Part shown: piece after piece, positions 12,034-24,870 of the stretch
Position numbering within the stretch: position 1 is the stretch's first letter
How the letters are laid out: every line of letters begins with the position of its first letter
Assembly (NCBI GenBank): GCA_019454045.1
Contig: SKCR01041848.1
Coordinates: 29,285 to 93,284 of the forward strand
Source of the DNA: Zanthoxylum bungeanum
Taxonomy: Eukaryota > Streptophyta > Magnoliopsida > Sapindales > Rutaceae
Direction: 5' to 3'
DNA length: 64,000 nucleotides
Made by a program: the position numbers and the translations under genes
The notes under the pieces: generated by a model
What the model was told of the DNA's origin: nothing
Database searches by the model: none
What the model saw: the letters and a program-made list of their open reading frames with translations, nothing else

Positions 12034-14148
12034 TGTTGGACAAAATGACCCATAGCGTCACTATTTGCACAGATCATTGTGTTGTTGTAGCAAATTAACT
12101 ATGTGACAAAGGAGATTATACTCTCATCATTTGTGATTAGATCACCTTAGATGTATAATTGAAGAGAGGTCCATATGATTAGTTCCTGGATTGAGAATGA
12201 TATGAGACAGTATCAGTCCACGAAGGATTAATCATTAAATATCCCTAGTCGTAGTATTATCGAGACAGGACATCGATAATGCGGAATAGGCTAGTATTGC
12301 ACTTGTGCGCGTTGTGAGGGCACAACGGCATAGTTCTCATATATATAAGTATCGGATACTTATGCAAGTGCGATAGGAGGTCGTGTTTCACCGATGGTAC
12401 GGGAAATAGCTTCGCTCTGGATAGACCCCTCGGAATCCCATTGGTATTATGACTATGTGTCTATGGGAGGCCGAAATCAAGGTAGGTGTGTATAGTCTTA
12501 ACCTGAGACTTACATCGCTAATACTTGCGATAATCGATAGACTTTGGTCTTGGTGGTACAGGACTTTAACCGGTTCTGCGTACACCACTTTTGGGTTTAT
12601 CAGAGAGTCGTAGTGTATTGGGTGTGATGTCGAGACGGAAGTATCACTTCAGTCATAGTGGAGATGATGTCACGCAGGATACGGTATTAGTGCTCTTAAG
12701 TGCTGGCCGGCATCGGGATATTATGAAAAGGTCATGTATATCCGATTATAGAGACTAGTTACCAGACATCCGACATGTGCTTCGGACGGGGCAGACACTT
12801 ATCCAGCCCCAGCCCTAGCACGTGACTATCCGATACTGGGCTGATATACACAATACTACGGTAATACTACGCCTGATACAGATCTATATATTCCTGTAAA
12901 GAATATTTCTGGAGAATTGGGTAGGCATGGCGCTTTGCTAGAAGCCAACCTTGTCTTGTAAATCGGTATAAACGTAGTACGAGGTACTTACATGTTCGGA
13001 TAGTCCGACGACCGTATTTACTGCCAACATATCCGGAGATCTCATGGGTCACTTCCCGAAGATTCACCGATGACGTATAACTCGCACTTAATTAATCTGG
13101 GATTAATTAGAAGAGAGAGAAAATTAATCTGGGATTAATCACGGAGATATTTTATCTGGGATAAAATATTAATTAAAGAGAGAGAACGATTAATTTGGAA
13201 TTAATCGATAAAATAATATATTTGATATATTATTAGAAATTGGATTTCGACGCGGAATTAAAATTGGATTTTAATTCGGGCGAACGAATTAATTTAGAAT
13301 TAATTCGTTAGCGACGTGATAGTGAATTCGCTAGGCGTAATCATTTAATTACGACGCGACGGGAAATTCATTAATTTGGAATTAGCGAATCCGAGCCCGC
13401 GAGTGATTGCGAGCGCATTCGCATTTCGAATTCGAGCGCAGCACGCAAGTCACATCAAGCGTGAAATCGCTAGTCGCATCATTTGTCAAATCACTTGTCA
13501 CTTTGAGTGATATGACATGACATGTTGTCACTTTATTAAAGTGAATAGATGTGATGTGAATAGTGATGTGAAATGATGGAAGCTTTATTGCTTTTTACTT
13601 TTTGACTTTTGAATTAAAGTAATATATATGTTTTATTTAATTTACTTGGTAAATGTAATAAATATATATTAAAGCTTTATCTTCTCTCTCTCAAATTAAG
13701 GACATACGGTCTTCTTCTTTTCCCTCCTCCTTTCTCTCTCGGCTTGGAGCCGTTTTTCATCTTCTTCTTTCTCATTTTTCTGGTTCTGCCGAGAAGTAAT
13801 GAGAAGCAAGATTTGATTTTGTTTCAAAACCAAGTGCTAGCACACACATAGAGTTATCCTAAGGTGATAGGGAAGTGATTTGTGAGCATGGAAAAGCTTG
13901 AAGCTTGGGCTTCAATGGAGGTCATCAATGGCCGAACATGGAGGAGGCAAACCAGTCCATTACCCGTGCAGTCCAGCAGTGCAAGGAGCTCACTGCCGAG
14001 CTTGGAGGGAGGCAGAAAACGCATCTTGTTCTTCGCATCCAAAACCGTTCAATGTGAGTTATGTTTTCCGCCGCTTACTCCTTTGATATGTTCATACGAA
14101 TTTTGTGCTTGATTTTCATGATCTTGGGACCTATATTAGAACTCAACA
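12034..14148 (+). repeat. 5' LTR of Copia-B
   Basis: The repeat is 2,115 bp with TG...CA ends. Positions 13085-13390 carry nine consecutive short inverted repeats with a three-base centre. A CT-rich leader at 13680-13760 follows a TATA-like run. A short ORF at 13882-14112 occurs in both LTRs but has no recognisable domain. Confidence 0.95.
13663..13672 (+). promoter_or_regulatory. Possible TATA box in Copia-B LTR
   Basis: TATATATTAA is followed about 15-80 bp downstream by a CT-rich tract, as in many plant LTR promoters. The 3' LTR has the counterpart at 21553-21564. Only the sequence pattern supports this, and A+T-rich DNA produces such words by chance. Confidence 0.35.
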
Positions 14149-14161
14149 TGGTATCTTGAGC
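14149..14161 (+). other. Primer-binding site of Copia-B (TGGTATCTTGAGC)
   Basis: It lies directly after the LTR and is a slightly diverged version of TGGTATCAGAGC, with one extra base and a substitution. It is still recognisable as the tRNA-Met type. Confidence 0.85.
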
Positions 14162-17085
14162 TATTATCAAGCATGAAAAAGTTAGGGTTAAAATTGGGTA
14201 AACTCGATTTAGGCATGATTTGGTTGAATTTGTTTGATGGTATGCTGTGAATGAGGTTGAATTGAAGTTGTGTATGATCAATTTCATGAAATTGGATTGG
14301 ATTCAATTTTCCCTAAATTTTGGGCATGACAAATTGGGTAAAATCAATTGAAGCATGATTTGATTAAATTGATTGATTAAGTATGCTTAATGTGTTGAAT
14401 TAATGATTGATTGGATCAATTTGAAGAAATTATGTTTGGAACAAATTTCCCCAATTTTTTATGTTGGCATAAAGTGAAAAATTTGGGTAAACTTGATTTT
14501 GAGCATATTTTGTGAAATTGGATGAATGAGAATGCTTAAAGTATGTTTAATTTAGATTGATTGGATCAATTTGTTGAAATTGTGTTTGGAACAAATTTCC
14601 CCAAATTGCTTATGTTGGCCGAAATTAAAGAACCCTAAATTTCTTGGTGATTTTGTTTGTTTGATCATTGGATGACTTAAAACAATTGGGTAATGTTGTT
14701 TTGAAGTTCAATTTGATTGAATTTTGATTGGAACATTTTCCCAAATTAAAGTGGCTTGGCCGAATTCAATTGAATTTGAAATTCATTGTGTTTTTTGTAT
14801 TTTGATTCATTGGATGAATTGAATTGATTTGGAATGATGATTGTGGATTCGATTGGATTGAAACCGAATCGGATTGGAAAAACCCCTAATTGCCGAGAAC
14901 AAAAGCATGTAAAATGGGTTTGATTTTAATAAATTGTGTTGGACACTATTTAATGTTAAAGTGCATGATTAAGTATGCTAATTGATGTTTTAGAAATATT
15001 AATTGGGTGGTTAATTGTGTATTACACTTAGGTTAATTAATTATGGAATTTAGAATTTATAAGTTAATTAATTGGGCTTATTTTGGAAATTGGGCCTTTA
15101 AGGTTGTGATTGGGCTTTTGGGCTTTGTTGTACAAAGTTGAGTTTAGGCAAATTTGGTTGGATCCAATTGGGCCTAAAACCGCATCCATAAAGTCCAATT
15201 ATGACTTAATGGACCTTAATTATTTAATTGGGCCTAATGGGCCAAAATTGATTTCTGGGCTTATGGGGTAACTTCCGGATTGGATTTTGGTTATTCGGTT
15301 TGACCCGAGTTGACCAAAAGTCCACGCCTTATAGAAATTAATTAAAAGCCCATTGGACTTTAATTAAATAAACATTAGATGTTAATCGGGCTTTGAGACC
15401 CGTTGCGATTAAATTTGGAATTTAAGTCGTAAAGGTTCGTTAATAAAAGTGTAATATTTAATTTGGAATTAAATAGTGAATTAGAATTAAATGCGTATTA
15501 AATTGGATTTAATTATGTAGTTTAATTTAATTCAAGAATTCGTACTTTGAGTACTTATTCGCAAAACGAGTTTGACTCGAGCAAAATCAAATCGTTGTTT
15601 GAACATTGGATGATCACTAATTATCAGATTAATTAATTGGATTAGATTGATTGATAACATGCTTGTGTGAATACATGGTTGCGATGCATGAATAATGTAT
15701 ATCGGATGGATATTAGTCGGGTGGGACAATTTTGGAAATTATAATAAATTTGATTTATTAATTGGACCTGCGTGTCCAGCCTTATCACCTCTATACTCTT
15801 TGTATTCTCTTCTCACCTATTCCCCTCAATGTAAATGAGGTTTCTTTAGAAGTGTAGTGTAACGGTAGAAGTAAATACATGTGCTAGCTTTGGAGAGAGA
15901 AAATGAGAGATTTGATCTAGGATCAATGTAAAGTATCCATCCGCATATCATTATTATTTTATTTCATATGCGCTTTATTATGTGTTTAGAATGCATGTTT
16001 AAGGGTGTATGATGATGAGACCTTAATAAAGATAATAAATTGGTAGCCAATTGCACGCGAAAAACCCTCGCTCAATATCAAGTGTTTTTCCTTCCATTGA
16101 GTGATTCTTACTCAAGATCCGAGATTGGCATTGGTTTGTTGGCCAAAGTCAAGCCCTTTGTCCGTCGAAGATGTGTTTGAATCACGAGAGTTTTGTTCCA
16201 TATCGGTGTCTTGTCCAAGTTGTGGTTTGTTGGCCAAAGTCAAGACCACTTCTTGTCCATCGACATTGATTACGAAGCTTTCCATGGTCAATGGGTCGCA
16301 CTTGACTGGGATCACTAGGTTTGTTGTGCCAAAGCCAAGGCTTAGTTGATTCAGAGGAAAAAGGTTAGGTAATACATTGGATGTATTGGCATATATAAGA
16401 TATATGTTTAGGATTTGGATATCCGCCTACTGGATCTAGGAATTGGATGGGATCCAATTGATCTTCGAGATCTACCTAGTTAATTATCATACAATTTGTT
16501 GGCCAAAGTCAAGATTGTGTGATATTTAACGGGATCCTAGCCCACTAGGAAACACGGTTTCCCGAGTACTCGACAGAGGGTTAGAGGCTCGCCGAAAAAT
16601 AGTGGGAGGCAAGAATTGAATTTGCAATACTCGTTCAATTACTCGCCATACGAGCTCATTCAAATTATTTCGTCGTTAGATTAAATGTTAGTTGGACTAA
16701 TATTTAAATTGTTGTTTTAATAAGCAGTTGGACTGTATTATATTTGATTAAATATAATTGGATTATATTAATCAATATATTTGAATTAATTAATTTCGAT
16801 TTACAGTTGATTTTATAATTGGATTATAGTAATCAATGTAATTGAGGTTAATTAATTTAAATTATATTTGATTATATAGTTGGACTATTATAATCATTAT
16901 AATAAATAGTACCACAAATCGTTGAATAAATAGTTGGACTATTAGAATCAAGATATAATTGAAAGATTGACATTTAAAACATAATCCTGGGGAAAATGTG
17001 TTTAAATGGTTTAATTTTCAAATTGCAAATAAAGTTTCAGGATGGTCCTGGAAATTAATAGGTTATTTTATTTGATAATAATATA
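14162..17085 (+). other. Leader / decayed gag region of Copia-B
   Basis: This 2.9-kb stretch is co-linear with the Copia-A leader. Copies of TTGTTGGCCAAAGTCAAG are found near 16136, 16228 and 16497. Many TGG-centred inverted repeats occur, for example 15497-15513, 16751-16769, 16814-16828 and around 16878-16895. The minus strand of 16112-16315 is open for 67 codons and is related to minus-strand 3704-4018 of Copia-A. No gag domain is readable. Confidence 0.7.
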
Positions 17086-19912
17086 TTAAGCTTGTAGCGC
17101 AAGGCGCACCTTAATTCGATATTCCAGAAACACAGGCTTGCCAAAGGCTTCTGGAGTGTTGAAACAGGCAAAGGCAAATCATTATAATCTTCTGGAAGAT
17201 AAAGGACATATCGTAAGAATGGAATAGAAGACGAGCAAGGCTCTGACTTCAAATATGATTGTCATAATTATGTTCACAACTAGTATTGAAATTGGATTTT
17301 AAATACTTAGTGTGGTACATAAAATATTGATGTTCAGAATCTGTTTTGAACAGGATACTGACTTCAATAGAGATTTATCTGCGAATTGGAAACAGGACGA
17401 AAGTCGTTGTTTTAACCGTAGATACCTGAATTTAGGAACTACCTTCGGGTTAGTACTTAATTTAGAGACTGTTATAATGTAGCTAGTTTGACTAGAAATA
17501 TTATCTCTATATCGCGTATAACCCGCTGCGGTTGTACCTTTATATTCTAGAACACTAAAGTGTTTCATTATATAAAGATGATATTGAGATAAACACATTA
17601 GATGTGAATAACAGGATTTATTTATTTTTGAATATATAATATCTCAAATATATAACATGACAAATAAATAGCTCAAACTGATTTGATCAGTTAAGAAACT
17701 TAATTGTGGCATAGTTGTCAGGGACACTGATAAACAAGAATCGTATATCCGCACTTTTGAAGAGCGATACCAGGACTGATTTGATTCCATTCAAATAAAG
17801 TCTACGAATCTAGTCTATTTGGGCAAAGTGCCTAAAACACTATTTACTTGGTAAAAGTGTAAATGCCACCGATCTGTTAGCCCTACTTCATAGTGAAGCA
17901 AGTGGGCCCATGTCTAGCTAGGCTAGATATGGATATGAATATTTTGTGACCTGTACGGATGTGGCATCGCGTATGGTTATGTGTTTCTTTTGAAACACAA
18001 ATCGGAAACTTTTAGAGTTTCGACACGAAATAGACAAATAGATCGGCTAAAGTATTAAGCCGTCATGGTAAGACTGTAATGGAAAATACTTAAGCAATAA
18101 GTTTCTTGTATATATGAAAGAGTATAGTATTCTTTCAAATAAGGACTCCTCCCGAATACGTCAGTTTGACGGTGTGTCCGAACGGATTAACCGAATTTTG
18201 TTAGACATAATAAGGTTAATCACGAGTCGCTCTGAGCTACCACTTCCTTCAACGGATAAGCTTTAAACAGTGCAAAAACTTATTTTGAATAAGGTTCCAT
18301 AATAATCTGTTTGACAGATATCATATTAGATATGAACGGGAAAAAAACCGGGTTTCTCATTCTTGATAATTTGGGTATGCTAGGCATATGTTTGGATGAT
18401 ACCAAACTAAAACCCAAATAGGATAAGTGCCAATGTAGGTTATCCTAGGGATACCATAAGTATTGTACTTATACATCTCACAAGAGAACAATTAGATTGT
18501 TACTCACCATACGGTTTTCCTGAGAGGAATACCGATATGCAGTGGTAAGTGGGAGGATAGTATAAAATCGGAGTAATACTGTTCAAGGCACTGAATCTTA
18601 ATGGAACATGAATAGTTAATCCAGGATGAGACTATTACCATTAATCTTCGAATACACAAGAACCGCGTAGGTCGGACAGAGTCAGAAAACAACCTGGGGT
18701 ATGGGTTTCTGATCTAACCTCATAAAGATGTGAATCTTATTGAGGAATACCAACTGACTACGTATGAGGAAGTGATACAAGATATCAACTCCCTAATTAT
18801 GGCAAAGTGTCGTATAATCCGAAATGGATTCCATGTATATCAACCAGTTTGGATACTAGTTGATGTACCACAAGGCATTGTGCCTAATGGTACTTAAAAG
18901 TCTTCTAGGAAGACATACATGGATGGCAACATACCAGCGTATAAAGCTAGGCTTTTATCGGAAAGGTATCGTTATCAACATTGTGTTGATTACGATTCAA
19001 CCTTTTACCTATTTCCACGGTAAATCCATTTGGATAATGCAGGTTATTCGATCCATGATTGGATTGAAGCAAACATTAGGTTATTGGAATTATCGTTTTG
19101 ATATAATCATAATGGTGTACGATTTAATTCAAAACGAAAATAATTCTTGTGTATATAAGGAGGTTAGTGGGAGCGCACTGACAGTGGCTGTCCTTTAAAA
19201 TAATGATAATACGTCATTTCTTGGAAATGATATTCCCATAAAATAAATATCGGCGAAAGCTTGGCTTTCGAAATACTCTCCTAGAAACCGTACATTGAAA
19301 AATGTACAAGACCTGGTGTATATCATACGCTTTGAGCATATGGATTCACAAACAGGCCAATCCGAGTGATAGTCACTGGATTAATATTAAGAACATCCGT
19401 TAGTATCTTAGAGAACTAAGGATGTTGTCTTAGTCTATGGAGAAGGAGAACTTAAAGTGACTGGGGTCACTGTAGCAAGTTTCATATAACCGATAAAAAT
19501 GACTAAAAGTCGCAAACGGTACTATACAGTTTGAATAACGGTACAGTGAGCTGGAAATCTTCCATGCAAGATATTGTTACCGAATAAACAATAAATGCGG
19601 ATTATTGCTGCAGCTGAGGCAGCAATAGAAGTCATTTGGGTCGATACAAATCTAATTAGATTAGATATAGTTCTGTTAGCGGCTGAGCTAGGCGTCAGCA
19701 CAGGCTAAAGAATAATTGGTCTCATCGACGATCCAGATATATACTTCTATATCATCTGATTCGTTCGGATCATACATCGTGGCGATGTGATGATCGTATA
19801 AATCACGTCAAACGATAATCATAAAAATCCGCTGACGAAAACATTTTCTCAGCAGTTTGAGCCAACCGTATATAGTTCGAGTGTGAGACACTTGAGTGAC
19901 TGGCTATGTGCC
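17086..19912 (+). pseudogene. gag-pol pseudogene of Copia-B
   Basis: The remnants are co-linear with Copia-A. The zinc-knuckle segment is deleted between about 17210 and 17220. Protease/integrase remnants lie at 17290-18480. RT lies at 18755-19240, where 18860-19198 stays open for 112 codons and reads MIGLKQ...YWNYRFD and KEVSGSA. RNase H remnants reach 19910. An extra RT deletion near 19040 removes the block that in other copies encodes the MLADAACFIYE-like part. The YVDD segment is replaced by a stop-containing A+T-rich stretch at about 19192-19230. No functional protein can be made. Confidence 0.87.
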
Positions 19913-19923
19913 AAGTGGGAGAT
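19913..19923 (+). other. Polypurine tract of Copia-B
   Basis: AAGTGGGAGAT directly precedes the TGTTGG of the 3' LTR. Confidence 0.9.
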
Positions 19924-22035
19924 TGTTGGACAAAATGACCCATAGCGTCACTATTTGCACAGATCATTGTGTTGTTGTAGCAAATTAACTATGTGACAAA
20001 GGAGATTGTACTCTCATCATTTGTGATTAGATCACCTTAGATGTATAAATGAAGAGAGGTCCATATGATTAGTTCCTGGATTGAAAATGATATGAGACAG
20101 TATCAGTCCACGAAGGATTAATCATTAAATATCCCTATTCGTAGTATTATCGAGACAGGACATCGATAATGCGGAATAGGCTAGTATTGCACTTGTGCGC
20201 GTTGTAAGGGCACAACGGCATAGTTCTCATATATATAAGTATCGGATACTTACGCAAGTGCGATAGGAGGTCGTGTTTCACCGATGGTACGGGAAACAGC
20301 TTCGCTCTGGATAGACCCCTCGGAATCCCATTGGTATTATGACTATGTGTCTATGGGAGGCTGAAAACAAGGTAGGTGTGTATAGTCTTAACCTGAGACT
20401 TACATCGCTAATACTTGCGATAATCGGTAGACTTTGGTCTTAGTGGTACAGGGCTTTAACTGGTTCTGCGTACACCACTTTTGGGTTTATCAGAGAGTCG
20501 TAGTGTATTGGGTGTGATGTCGAGATGGAAGTATCACTTCAGTCATAGTGGAGATGATGTCACGCAGGATACGGTATTAGTGCTCTTAAGTGCTGGCCGG
20601 CCATCGGGATATTATGACAAGGTCATGTATATCCGATTATAGAGACTAGTTACCAGACATCTGACATGTGCTTCGGACGGGGCAGACACTTATCCAGCCC
20701 CAGCCCTAGCACGTGACTATCCGATACTGGGCTGATATACACAATACTACGGTATACTACGCTTGATACAGATCTATATATTCCTGTAAGAATATTTCTG
20801 GAGAATTGGGTAGGCATGGCGCTTTGCTAGAAGCCAACCTTGTCTTGTAAATCGGTATAAACGTAGTACGAGGTACTTACGTGTTCGGATAGTCCGACGA
20901 CCGTATTTACTGCCAACATATCCGGAGATCTCATGGGTCGCTTCCCGAAGATTCACCGATGACGTATAACTCACACTTAATTAATCTGGGATTAATTAGA
21001 AGAGAGAGAAAATTAATCTGGGATTAATCACGGAGATATTTTATCTGGGATAAAATATTAATTAAAGAGAGAGAACGATTAATTTGGAATTAATCGATAA
21101 AATAATATATTTGATATATTATTAGAAATTGGATTTCGACGCGGAATTAAAATTGGATTTTAATTCGGGCGAACGAATTAATTTAGAATTAATTCGTTAG
21201 CGACGTGAATAGTGAATTCGCTAGGCGTAATCATTTAATTACGACGCGACGGAAAATTCGTTAATTTGGAATTAGCGAATCCGAGCCCGTGAGTGATTGC
21301 GAGCGCATTCGCATTTCGAATTCGAGCGCAGCACGCAAGTCACATCAAGCGTGAAATCGCTAGTCGCATCATTTGTCAAATCACTTGTCACTTTGAGTGA
21401 TATGACATGACATGTTGTCACTTTATTAAAGTGAATAGATGTGATGTGAATAGTGATGTGAAATGATGGAAAGCTTTATTGCTTTTTACTTTTTGACTTT
21501 TGAATTAAAGTAATATATATGTTTTATTTAATTTACTTGGTAAATGTAATAATATATATATTAAAGCTTTATCTTCTCTCTCTCAAATTAAGGACATACG
21601 GTCTTCTTCTTTTCCCTCCTTTCTCTCTCGGCTTGGAGCCGTTTTTCATCTTCTTCTTTCTCATTTTTCTGGTTCTGCCGAGAAGTAATGAGAAGCAAGA
21701 TTTGATTTTGTTTCAAAACCAAGTGCTAGCACACACATAGAGTTATCCTAAGGTGATAGGGAAGTGAGTTTGTGAGCATGGAAAAGCTTGAAGCTTGGAG
21801 CTTCAATGGAGGTCATCAATGGCCGAACATGGAGGAGGCAAACCAGTCCATTACCGTGCAGTCCAGCAGTGCAAGGAGCTCACTGCCGAGCTTGGAGGGA
21901 GGCAGAAAACGCATCTTGTTCTTCGCATCCAAAACCGTTCAATGTGAGTTATGTTTCCGCCTTACTCCTTTGATATGTTCATACGAATTTTGTGCTTGAT
22001 TTTCATGATCTTGGGACCTATATTAGAACTCAACA
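19924..22035 (+). repeat. 3' LTR of Copia-B
   Basis: This 2,112-bp repeat is nearly identical to 12034-14148. It ends CTCAACA and is followed by the exact target duplication TTTTG. Confidence 0.95.
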
Positions 22036-22652
22036 TTTTGTTCACGTGGCTGAGGTTTTCGTTTGTTCCAGTTTAGAGAGGGAGAGGGATGCGAGAGATT
22101 AGGGTTTATTTTTGTTCTACATGAGTGTGAGCTCCTATGTTTGTGCCGTGAGGATCCTAGGGTCTAAAGGTTTGGTTTATGTGTCTTTTTATAAGAGTGG
22201 GTTAGGGTTGTCCTTGTGTGGGTAAGAAATGGAGATTGTGTGATCATGGGGAAGATTTAATTAGTTTGTTATAAGGAAATGATTTCTTTAGTTTAGGAAG
22301 GTGATTTATTTAGTTTAGGAAATGGATTTTTTTAATTTAGGAAGGTGATTTGATTTGATTTATTTAATTTTGACATGTGATTTATTTAAATTAGGAAGGT
22401 GATTTATTTGGATTTTAACATGTGTTTAATGTGTTGTATATTTTTTGGAGAGGATTTTGGGCCGAGTCCAAAAGTTAAAACAGAGATTAATCGAGTGAAC
22501 CCAAGGCCAAACAAATGAATCGAATCGAGCAAGGTATTCATTTCTTGAATTTTCCCTTCCGATGTCTGTTTCCCGCGACTTCCGTAACTTATCGGGTAGT
22601 GCCTCCATACGAGGCTCATCATCGGGCCTTATGCAAAAATACAGTGCCTACA
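22036..22652 (-). repeat. Tat-minus 5' LTR, outer part
   Basis: On the minus strand this is the beginning of a Tat LTR (TGTAGGCACTG at 22652 and downward). It matches the start of the Tat-plus 5' LTR at 30127 over about 180 bp, including the GATGATGAGCCTC and GCGGGAAAC blocks. With 10534-12033 it gives an LTR of about 2.1 kb. The bases beyond 22652 (CTCAT) would be the target duplication; the partner lies outside the window. Confidence 0.82.
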
Positions 22653-23751
22653 CTCATTAACTAGGAAATGCCCGGAAAAACCCTTAAGTATGTATCTTTT
22701 CATTTAACTGTTAAACAATTTATAAATAATCAATATTATTTATAAAAGTTGCCCTACTACTCTACGAGTATGTTTCATTTGTGAGACTCTAGATTCAGGC
22801 ATATCTGTCACGAAATCTAATTTCATGTCTATAATCTACCCACCCATAAATTATGATGACCACAGATAAACTCGCTGAACCATACAGGTCGAGGTCATCG
22901 CATACGTATAATCTCTCTATCACAGGTATCCGGATTATCCTAAAGATATAGGTATAATCTCGTCGACATATCTATTAGCAATCTCTTAAATAACACTTAG
23001 AACTTACTTTTACAGTGTACCACGGGCCCATGGATTTAACAGATTGCTAATTCCATCTTGAATACCTATGCTCTGTGCACAGAACTGGCGGATCCTATCT
23101 TGATACACACAGGATATCCTGAGGATCAGTCCACACCCAACGAATAGGCGAAGGTCTGATCTAAATAGATCGGTGACATGACTGCCATCAAAGTATGGAA
23201 GATACCTCATACATCCACGGTAGTATCTCAAGTCAAAGGATCATTATGCTACTCAACCCGAGAATATTCCTATTGACGTTGGTGTACCATCTATTAGGAA
23301 ATCTTCGGTGAGTCATTCAATATTTATATAATAAAAACCTACACATATATACGAGTCTACCGAGACTCATGATTCATTGGGATAAACCAAGGGACCAGAT
23401 TCCAATTTACGAAGTGTACTAGTCTCAAAGGATTTTACTAACCGACCCATGTTAGTAAATCTTGACCAGGAACTTTATTTGAGAATATTCAACTTATAGT
23501 TACACTTCCCAATGTCATTTACAAACTACATTGTAACTGCGAACTACGTTGTAAATCATGGGGTCTTTGTCTAATATATACATATCACTAAATCATATTT
23601 AGTTTCAATCTAATCGCAATTAGATCGAATATTATATAAGAACAAAAGGTGATACCATAAATAAGTTATATTATGTAAAAATGACTTGTTTGTATTAATG
23701 AGTCGGACATAAATACTATTCGAATTGGCACTCTGAGTAGCAACCCTAACA
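22653..23751 (-). repeat. Copia-C 3' LTR (complete or nearly so)
   Basis: On the minus strand the repeat begins TGTTAGGGTTG at 23751, directly after a purine-rich tract. It runs about 1.1 kb to the Tat-minus insertion at 22652. The second LTR is absent, so the lower end cannot be verified. No coding sequence is supported. It is a different Copia family from Copia-A/B, since the LTR sequence is not alignable by eye. Confidence 0.65.
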
Positions 23752-24870
23752 ATTTCTCCCACTTTCTCTAGTTCCAATCTACGGTATCATATACATATCT
23801 AAATATGTATCACATACACAAAAGCTCATCTTGCACTCAAGTGGTAGGCAACAACAAGTAGGTCCGCTTTAACATATCGAGTTTTTCCAACAAACCCAAA
23901 CGTTTCCCTTAGCTAGCATCATTTATATTTTGTAGAACCTAAGTTATACATCAATATGACTCAGATGCTATATCAGCTACAACTACTGAGTTTTTTATGT
24001 ACGTAAGGATCAAATCTAAAATATCATGCAGACAATCGCAAGCACAACAATAGTATCAAAACTTCAAATCTATAAGGTCACTTTGCAACTTCATAAGTCA
24101 ATACTTCATAAGTTATAACTAATTCTACTTACACAGTAGAATCATTCGTGACACTCCTACTATATCTTTTCTGACTCTTTTATGACGTAGACCATATAAC
24201 ATCATAATTAGACTCAAAGCTAACCTGGCCCTAATGGTTGCAGACTATATTCTCCATGAATAAGAAACTCGCTCTTAATATCTCAAAGATAATAAAGAAC
24301 ATGTTTCAAGACACATCCTATGGTCTATAACATATCAAAATAGTTCGTACCAATTACGATTAAATTGATGTATTTTAGTCATACATAATATAGTATTCAT
24401 TATGCCATCATTCTATGATGCATAAGATTTATTAGACTTTATAATCAACTTCTCTTTCGACTAAGAAATCATCCTATGATGCATAAGATTGATTTGACAT
24501 TCTAATCAACTTCTCTTTCAACTAAGAAATCATCATTTACGAAAGATGAATACAATATATAAAAGACACACTAACTGTCAAACATTTATACTTACTGTCA
24601 AACATATAGTCTTGTTGTGTCCTTTATTAGATCATAACTAATGCACGACTAATGGGAGTATCTCACAAGTCTCTTAGTTTTATATCATATTTAAAACTTT
24701 ATATCAAATATAACAGAGACTAGTCCCACTTCTTTTACGGAGAAAATAAGACTTAGGTAAAATATTTACCTTAGAAACATCTCATTATTACCTTAATAAT
24801 GATAATATCGTTAGGATATATAACACTAAAAAGAAATTTGTACGCTCCCACTAACCCTAACATCACATAT
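23752..24870 (-). pseudogene. Copia-C polypurine tract and decayed pol 3' end
   Basis: The plus strand ATTTCTCCCACTTTCTCT at 23752-23769 is, on the minus strand, a polypurine tract next to TGTTAGGG. Near 24830-24860 the minus strand reads GGTTAGTGGGAGCGTAC, close to the VSGSA segment of Copia RT (GGAGGTTAGTGGGAGCGCAC in Copia-A/B). Between these no frame is open and no domain is readable. The element is cut at 24870 by the Athila insertion. Confidence 0.55.

Larger units (their letters stand above)
12034..22035 (+). mobile_element. Copia-B: full-length Ty1/Copia retrotransposon, coding decayed
   Basis: This 10.0-kb element has two 2.11-kb LTRs, a primer-binding site, a polypurine tract and a perfect TTTTG target duplication. 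It lies inside the Tat-minus 5' LTR. The LTRs differ by only about one or two bases per 100 in the stretches compared, so it is the youngest-looking full-length insertion here. Even so, its internal gag-pol is badly broken, which suggests it was already defective when it moved. Its LTR subfamily (TGTTGGACAAAATGACC) is shared with Copia-D. Confidence 0.95.

Noticed and set aside
13882..14112. 76-codon frame present in both LTRs of Copia-B
   Set aside because: It recurs only because the LTRs are duplicates. Copia-A LTRs lack it and no domain is visible.
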